A stretch of DNA of 11,564 nt, taken from Hyphomicrobiales bacterium (GTDB lineage: Bacteria > Pseudomonadota > Alphaproteobacteria > Rhizobiales > Beijerinckiaceae). Positions 7,708-11,564 of the stretch are shown piece after piece; the first letter of the stretch is position 1, and each line of letters opens with the position of its first letter. The stretch covers positions 1-11,564 of the forward strand of contig JAATEW010000072.1 in assembly GCA_015655535.1 (NCBI GenBank). The letters run 5' to 3'. The notes under the pieces are model-generated. The model made no database searches and had not been told where the DNA came from. It saw only the letters and a program-made list of their open reading frames with translations. The translations under genes and the position numbers were made by a program.

Positions 7708-7953
7708 TCACCTTTTCCACATCAGCCAATCGGACAGGCGCGCGCAAAAGCGCCGGAAAGCCTCGCTCAAAGGCTCGTTGGCGATATGCCGCAAATCGCC
7801 CCAGCGGCCAGTCGGAGCGCCGCAGGATTTGCAGCAGATGACTTCGTCATCGCCACCCGATTCGGTCCATTCGAGGACCGAACTGCCGCAGGCCTTACAG
7901 GTAAAAGTGGGGTCGCGATCCGGCGGCCAAGCTTCCAAAAGGCTGTCGCGCAT
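7708..7953 (-). CDS. Small zinc-ribbon protein
   Basis: An 81-residue protein with two Cys pairs, CKAC (C19, C22) and CKSC (C41, C44, preceded by another Cys at 40), spaced as in a rubredoxin-like zinc ribbon, followed by a helical C-terminus rich in Arg and Trp (FRRFCARLSDWLMWKR). I do not recognise the family and give no function. Zinc or another metal binding by the four cysteines is inferred from spacing. The frame can be read back to a TTG at 7971, but ATG 7953 is preferred, with GAGG about 10 bases upstream and a good promoter before that. Convergent with the PHA-system gene; the CobW-family gene ends 85 bases upstream on the same strand. Confidence 0.75.
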   Translation of the reverse strand: MRDSLLEAWPPDRDPTFTCKACGSSVLEWTESGGDDEVICCKSCGAPTGRWGDLRHIANEPLSEAFRRFCARLSDWLMWKR

Positions 7954-7985
7954 GATGATCGCGCCTCGCAAGCTTAATATAAAAA

Positions 7986-8014
7986 ATTATATAGCTTTGC
8001 ACAGCGGATGTCTA
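7986..8014 (-). promoter_or_regulatory. Sigma-70-type promoter of the zinc-ribbon gene
   Basis: On the minus strand TAGACA (8014-8009) is followed after exactly 17 bases by a perfect TATAAT (7991-7986). This would start transcription near 7979, about 25 bases before ATG 7953, leaving room for the GAGG ribosome site. It is the best promoter match I see in the window. The -10 sits inside an AT-rich imperfect palindrome, AAGCTTAATATAA / TTATATAGCTTT (about 7969-7998), which might be an operator. Confidence 0.55.
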
Positions 8015-8038
8015 TGCCCCATCACCCCTGAAGACGCC

Positions 8039-9205
8039 TCATGAAAATAGGCCGCCTCGCTTGGCGGCGAGCGGATTATCCGTCAGCGCCTGACGATCGG
8101 CGCGATCCGGCGCCGGAATGCCCATGGCGGCGTTCCACAGACCTTCGACGAAGCCAGGTTCCATATCTTTCAGGATGAAGACCATGCGCGTCGTGTGATC
8201 CTCATCCGGCCACGCGTCAAGTCTTTGGGGCGCATGAAAAACATGCTGCACGCCATGCACTATCAGCGGGCGCGTGGAATCGTCTGCGAGCGCGACGATG
8301 CCTTTGAGCCGCAAAAGATTGGCGCCATAGGCATTGCGCATGAGTTCCAAGAAAAGATCGAGCCCACCCGGCGGGACCGGCGGCGCGAAGCGCAGGCAGA
8401 AAGCCGCGATACGCGCGTCGTGGCGGTTGACGTCCTGATGCGCATGGGTGTGATGGCCGTGATCGTGGGTGTGAGGCTCATGCCTATGATGATCGTGACC
8501 GTCCTCGAAGGCTTCCGCGTTCAGCCAATGGCGCACATCGGGTATCTTCCCGTCGATATCGTAAAGCCCGGCATCGAGAAGGCGCGTGGCCGTGGCTTCG
8601 CCCGACGCCGCATCGAGCAGAAGCGCCCCCGGATTGAGCCCGGCGAGACGCGCCTTCAGCACGTCGAGATGAGCGCGATCGGCCGCTGCAACCAGATCCG
8701 ATTTGGTGAGCACGAGCCGGTCGGCGACGGCTGCCTGTTTCACCGCTTCCTCATGCGCGTCGAGCGTGGCCGCGCCATTCACCGCATCGACCAATGTGAT
8801 AACGCCTTCGAGCCGGAAGCGCAGCATGAGATAGGGATGAAACATGATCGTTTGCAGGATCGGCGCCGGATCGGCCAATCCCGTCGTCTCGATGATGACG
8901 CGCTTGAACGGCGCGATGCGATCATTGTCGCGGCGGCGCAAAAGATCTTCGAGCGTCTCGATGAGGTCGCCGCGGATCGTGCAGCAGAGACAGCCCGACG
9001 ACAAAAGGATCATGTCGGAGTCGATCTTCTCGATCAGAAGATGATCGAGGCCGATCTCGCCGAATTCATTGATGATGACGAGCGTGTCGGCGAGCGCCGG
9101 ATCTTTCAAAAGGCGATTCAAGAGCGTCGTCTTGCCGGCACCGAGAAAGCCCGTAATGACTATCAGGGGAAAGGGTGGTGGCGGCCGTCTGGCTGGTTCA
9201 GACAT
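8039..9205 (-). CDS. CobW/COG0523-family GTP-binding metallochaperone
   Basis: A 388-residue G3E-family P-loop GTPase. Proteins of this group insert or deliver metals (zinc, cobalt, others). Walker A GFLGAGKTT spans residues 19-27, INEFGEIGLD follows (45-54), and the metal-binding CLCC motif is C72-C75. Further on are IIETTGLADP and the TKSD nucleotide-base motif. A His-rich linker at residues 237-256 has 11 His in 20 positions, then the CobW C-terminal domain (about 265-370) with MRNAYGANLLRLKGIVAL. The CXCC and His stretch support metal binding; which metal cannot be read from sequence. No Zur-like box or cobalamin riboswitch was seen upstream. ATG 9268 adds 21 residues and has an AGGTG ribosome site, but the added codons are less GC-biased at third positions and unlike the family, so ATG 9205 is chosen with doubt. 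Confidence 0.92.
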   Translation of the reverse strand: MSEPARRPPPPFPLIVITGFLGAGKTTLLNRLLKDPALADTLVIINEFGEIGLDHLLIEKIDSDMILLSSGCLCCTIRGDLIETLEDLLRRRDNDRIAPFKRVIIETTGLADPAPILQTIMFHPYLMLRFRLEGVITLVDAVNGAATLDAHEEAVKQAAVADRLVLTKSDLVAAADRAHLDVLKARLAGLNPGALLLDAASGEATATRLLDAGLYDIDGKIPDVRHWLNAEAFEDGHDHHRHEPHTHDHGHHTHAHQDVNRHDARIAAFCLRFAPPVPPGGLDLFLELMRNAYGANLLRLKGIVALADDSTRPLIVHGVQHVFHAPQRLDAWPDEDHTTRMVFILKDMEPGFVEGLWNAAMGIPAPDRADRQALTDNPLAAKRGGLFS

Positions 9206-9290
9206 GTGTCGGTTCCGGGTCTGGTTCAGACCGGCATCTATGCACGAAATGCCTGCATTGCGATCCATTTCACCTGAACGTGCGCCGCCC

Positions 9291-10850
9291 TTATTCCTTG
9301 GAGGCGGCCTGACCTTTATTGGTCTTCGACTTTACCTGGGCCACGGCATGGTCCTTGGTGTGGACGGTTTTAGCGGTCTCTTTGACTTTTGCGGGCTTCG
9401 GCTTATCCGCATGCGCTTCCTTGACGGAGGGCTGCTGAACCGAAGCCTTCTTGGCGTTGCCTTTCTTGGCATGGGCCTCATCCGCCTCGCCGCCGGTCGC
9501 GTCAGGCGTTTTCACGGCCACCTTTTTGCTGACAGGCTTTTGCGCTACCGCCTTCGGCGCATGGCGTCCTTTGATCGGCAGAGCCGTGGGATCGGGAGCG
9601 AGCGGCATTTTGGCCATGTCGACAGGCGGCGTCGCCGCATAGGCGCTGGCCTGCTCGGGCGTCGGCTCTGTTCCGACGGCGGAATGCGGCGGCCGCGCCT
9701 GCGCTACGGGGCCGATATAGCCTGCCGTCCGCCCGATATAGACGGGGACAGGCGAAAAGGCCGGTGCGGGCACCAGATCGATCCGCGTCAGGACTGGCGT
9801 CGCATGAAAGGAATTATTCGTTATGAACGGAAATGAGCGCTGGGCCGGCGGATTGGCTGTGGGGCCTGCCTCGGCGACAAGCGGCGCGGTCAGTTGCGCG
9901 ATCTCCGCATTGAATTGCACGATTGCCTTGCCACGCCTGCGGCAAATCTGATCGCGCATGTCGGGCGCGTTCACCCCGCCTGGAGGCCCGAGATTGTTCA
10001 AAGATGCAACGGCATGATCGACCCCGCCGAAGCCGCGGTCGAACAAAGCCGAGACCTTTTGCGTTCGCAAGGGCACGGTCGGCGCGCCCATGACAACGAC
10101 GATCAGCCTTTGGCTGCCATGCGCGGCGCTGGCGACGATGTTGAATCCCGCCGGACAGGTGAACCCTGTCTTCATGCCCTCGGCGCCAGGATAACGGCCG
10201 AGCAGATTATTGTGATTGGTGATGACTTCGGACCCAAGCGCCAGGGCGCCGAGGTTAAAGAGATCCGTGCGGTCCGGGAAGGTCGCATAAAGCGCGCGGC
10301 CGAGGAGCGCCATGTCGCGCGCGGACGACACATGGCGCGGGTCTGGCAGGCCATTGGGATTGACGAAATGTGATTCCTGCATTCCCAACCGGGCGGCGGC
10401 CGCATTCATGTCTTCGGCAAAGGCCTCAACCGAACCCGAGATGCCTTCGGCGACCGTCACGGCAAGATCATTCGCCGAACGCACCATCAACATTTTCAGC
10501 GCATTTTCGAGAGTGACTTCACTGCCCGGCGCGAAACCCATTTTCGACGGCGGCATGGAGGCGGCGCGAGCCGAAACGACCAAGGGCGTATCCAACGCGA
10601 TCTTGTGATCGCGCACCGCCTCCAAGGCCACATAGACCGTCATTAATTTCGTGAGCGAGGCCGGAAACCAGGGCTCGGTCGCATCCTGTTGATAAAGGAC
10701 GGCGCCCGACGCGACATCGACGACCAGCGCGGGCGAAGCTTCGGCGGATGAGGCCAGAGGGCCGCAAAACCAGCTTGCCGCGGAGACATTCGCTGCAAAA
10801 GCGAGAGCTGCGAGACGAAGCATCCGACTTCCAGCGTTTGAACGGCCCAT
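9291..10850 (-). CDS. D-alanyl-D-alanine carboxypeptidase (PBP5/DacF family) with Lys/Ala-rich tail
   Basis: Periplasmic serine peptidase that trims the terminal D-Ala from peptidoglycan pentapeptides. The 519-residue product starts with a signal peptide (MLRLAALAFAANVSAA..., ending near residue 39). All active-site motifs are present: SLTK (S65 nucleophile, K68), SAN (125-127) and KTG (227-229). The catalytic domain ends near residue 280. Instead of a clear PBP5 C-terminal beta domain and amphipathic anchor there is a Pro-rich linker containing PVPVYIGRT, then a low-complexity tail (431-519) with 20 Lys in 89 residues. The first in-frame codon at 10853 is TTG; ATG 10850 has AGGA about 8 bases upstream. 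ATG 10823 (MLRLAA..., with GGAAG before it) is a plausible alternative that leaves the signal peptide intact. The CobW-family gene follows 85 bases downstream on the same strand. Confidence 0.92.
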   Translation of the reverse strand: MGRSNAGSRMLRLAALAFAANVSAASWFCGPLASSAEASPALVVDVASGAVLYQQDATEPWFPASLTKLMTVYVALEAVRDHKIALDTPLVVSARAASMPPSKMGFAPGSEVTLENALKMLMVRSANDLAVTVAEGISGSVEAFAEDMNAAAARLGMQESHFVNPNGLPDPRHVSSARDMALLGRALYATFPDRTDLFNLGALALGSEVITNHNNLLGRYPGAEGMKTGFTCPAGFNIVASAAHGSQRLIVVVMGAPTVPLRTQKVSALFDRGFGGVDHAVASLNNLGPPGGVNAPDMRDQICRRRGKAIVQFNAEIAQLTAPLVAEAGPTANPPAQRSFPFITNNSFHATPVLTRIDLVPAPAFSPVPVYIGRTAGYIGPVAQARPPHSAVGTEPTPEQASAYAATPPVDMAKMPLAPDPTALPIKGRHAPKAVAQKPVSKKVAVKTPDATGGEADEAHAKKGNAKKASVQQPSVKEAHADKPKPAKVKETAKTVHTKDHAVAQVKSKTNKGQAASKE

Positions 10851-10977
10851 CAAATGATCCTGAACGATCGAAAGGCTTTCGGCAACGCAGAATAGCGCCG
10901 AAGCGTTTCTAACGCGGCCAATCCAAATTGAAAAGTCACATCGCTCGGAGTCCCGCCCCTTTTCCGGCCAACGGTTG

Positions 10978-11003
10978 AATACCGGATCAATTCATCCGGT
11001 ATT
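10978..11003. repeat. Perfect inverted repeat, 10-base arms
   Basis: AATACCGGAT (10978-10987) and ATCCGGTATT (10994-11003) are exact reverse complements around CAATTC. No T-tract follows on either strand, so an operator-like palindrome about 130 bases before the carboxypeptidase start is as likely as an RNA hairpin. No known binding-site family is recognised. Confidence 0.6.
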
Positions 11004-11028
11004 ACCGCTTGCAAAAAGGAAGGAAATG

Positions 11029-11052
11029 CCGGTCTTGGCTTTGAAAGACCGG
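11029..11052 (-). terminator. Inverted repeat, possible bolA terminator
   Basis: CCGGTCTT (11029-11036) and AAGACCGG (11045-11052) are exact reverse complements around an 8-base loop. On the minus strand, the direction of bolA, the stem is followed by the pyrimidine-rich CATTTCCTTCCTTTTT, so a weak intrinsic terminator about 70 bases after the bolA stop is plausible, although the T-run is displaced by about 12 bases. GGAAATGC occurs beside both ends (11022-11029 and 11051-11058). Confidence 0.4.
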
Positions 11053-11120
11053 AAATGCGGCGAAGAGACATCGAATGATCCCGATATCTCCTCATTTGAT
11101 CTTATATTAAGTAATGGAGC

Positions 11121-11426
11121 TTATTCGCCGGGCGCTTTTGCGTCGATCGACAGCGCATGCACCGTATCGTTCAACTCTGCCTGTAAAACAGAATTGATGG
11201 TGCGATGACGATCCACCCGGCTCTTGCCAGCGAAGGCCTGCGAGATCACTTTAACTTGGAAATGCGTTCCGCCGTCGCCATGCGCCCGGCCCGGGCTCAT
11301 CGCAGCATGCGCGTGACCGGCGTGCTTATGCGATTCATCGATGACTTCAAGCAGGCTTGGCGCCAAAGCGGCTTCAAGTTTGGTCTTGATTCGTTGTGCC
11401 ATGCTCAGTTCGGTTTGCTCGCTCAT
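11121..11426 (-). CDS. bolA: BolA family protein
   Basis: A 101-residue cytosolic BolA-fold protein. BolA proteins pair with monothiol glutaredoxins around a [2Fe-2S] cluster and affect iron regulation and envelope or stress responses. The fold's features are visible: N-terminal helix RIKTKLEAAL (about 12-21), the strand LLEVIDESHKHAGH (25-38), THFQVKVISQAFAGKSRVDRHRTI (54-77), in which the RHR His is the usual cluster ligand, and VHALSIDAK at the end. The His-rich HKHAGHAHAAM loop is common in alphaproteobacterial members. Start ATG 11426 is backed by GAGGAG (11435-11440) about 8 bases upstream. A 16-base palindrome sits just before that ribosome site. It is divergent from a J-domain gene, an arrangement I recall as recurrent in Hyphomicrobiales. 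Which BolA paralogue it is cannot be settled from one sequence. Confidence 0.93.
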   Translation of the reverse strand: MSEQTELSMAQRIKTKLEAALAPSLLEVIDESHKHAGHAHAAMSPGRAHGDGGTHFQVKVISQAFAGKSRVDRHRTINSVLQAELNDTVHALSIDAKAPGE

Positions 11427-11442
11427 TTTTTGGACTCCTCGT

Positions 11443-11458
11443 CAACCGATTTCGGTTG
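11443..11458. promoter_or_regulatory. Perfect 16-base palindrome in the bolA leader
   Basis: CAACCGA (11443-11449) and TCGGTTG (11452-11458) are exact reverse complements around TT. The site lies in the 89-base gap between bolA and the J-domain gene, two bases beyond the bolA ribosome site. It could be an operator shared by both genes or a short hairpin that affects bolA translation. No regulator is recognised. Confidence 0.45.
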
Positions 11459-11515
11459 GTTCATTTTTTATTTTATCTCTTCGATCGGCTTGCGGCCACC
11501 CCAAAGAGCTTCATA

Positions 11516-11564
11516 ATGGACGGCATGGATTTGAATTCTCGACTCTTCGATCGCATCAGGGTCA
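11516..11564 (+). CDS. J-domain (DnaJ-like) protein, 5' end only (runs off right edge)
   Basis: Only the first 16 codons are present: MDGMDLNSRLFDRIRV. The MDLNSRLFDRIRV start resembles the N-terminus of the alphaproteobacterial J-domain co-chaperone family that sits divergent from bolA and often upstream of cobS-cobT (recollection). The J domain itself, near the C-terminus in that family, lies outside the window. Two in-frame ATGs compete: 11516 has GAG about 8 bases upstream, while 11525 matches the usual family start. The call rests on 13 residues plus gene order, so it is provisional. Confidence 0.6.
   Translation, partial: MDGMDLNSRLFDRIRV

Larger units (their letters stand above)
10851..11120. 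other. Intergenic region between bolA and the carboxypeptidase gene
   Basis: This 270-base gap carries the 3' end of bolA transcription and the promoter of the carboxypeptidase gene. It holds two perfect inverted repeats (10978-11003 and 11029-11052, listed separately). An 81-codon minus-strand frame (start 11095) ends in a TGATG overlap with the carboxypeptidase start, but its third-position GC is only about half, unlike real genes here, and it resembles nothing I know, so it is not called. Confidence 0.5.

Noticed and set aside
8195..9277. 360-codon open frame on the plus strand opposite the CobW-family gene
   Set aside because: Antisense shadow of a gene with clear Walker A, CLCC and TKSD motifs; no family resemblance or ribosome site.
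9206..9290. Cobalamin riboswitch or Zur box upstream of the CobW-family gene
   Set aside because: The gap is only 85 bases, with no B12-box-like segment or AT-rich Zur-type palindrome visible.
10850..11095. 81-codon minus-strand frame ending in a TGATG overlap with the carboxypeptidase start
   Set aside because: The overlap looks like translational coupling, but third-position GC is about half, both inverted repeats fall inside it, and no homologous family is recognised.
1..11564. Mobile element, phage, CRISPR or defence island
   Set aside because: No transposase, integrase, spaced repeat array, tRNA-associated junction or compositional break was seen; every gene fits a core alphaproteobacterial chromosome.

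Overview
The window reads as ordinary GC-rich alphaproteobacterial chromosome. Gene content and protein resemblances (a BolA gene divergent from a short-leader J-domain gene, a polyhydroxyalkanoic acid system protein, a DUF3574 protein, a PBP5-type carboxypeptidase ending in a Lys/Ala-rich tail) point to Hyphomicrobiales (Rhizobiales), perhaps near Beijerinckiaceae. That placement is inference from remembered families, not a database result. No phage, transposon, CRISPR, tRNA or rRNA signature was seen, and I found no clearly novel defence or biosynthetic system.

Layout, left to right. The 5' part of a Kup potassium transporter gene runs off the left edge on the minus strand. A 242-base divergent region separates it from hrpB, a large DEAH-box helicase gene on the plus strand, which is followed by a WrbA-like flavodoxin gene. 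The next 246 bases lie between convergent genes and hold a REP-like inverted repeat. Minus-strand genes follow: a stand-alone TfoX N-terminal-domain protein directly downstream of the M3-family peptidyl-dipeptidase dcp. Divergent from dcp are two plus-strand genes, a secreted DUF3574 protein and a PHA-system protein. These converge, four bases apart, on a small zinc-ribbon gene that has its own recognisable promoter. Beyond lie a CobW/COG0523 GTPase gene and a D-Ala-D-Ala carboxypeptidase gene, both minus strand. A 270-base gap with two perfect inverted repeats precedes a bolA-family gene (minus), which diverges from a J-domain gene cut by the right edge.

How the genes work together. Most are independent housekeeping functions: K+ uptake, RNA helicase, flavin redox, peptide degradation and cell-wall trimming. 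Loose functional links are metal handling (CobW GTPase with a His-rich loop, zinc-ribbon protein, BolA as an iron-sulfur partner) and a likely dcp-tfoX transcription unit. The most checkable non-coding signals are the REP-like element at 4176-4336, the paired inverted repeats at 10978-11052, the palindrome in the bolA leader at 11443-11458, and the promoter with overlapping AT-rich palindrome at 7969-8014.
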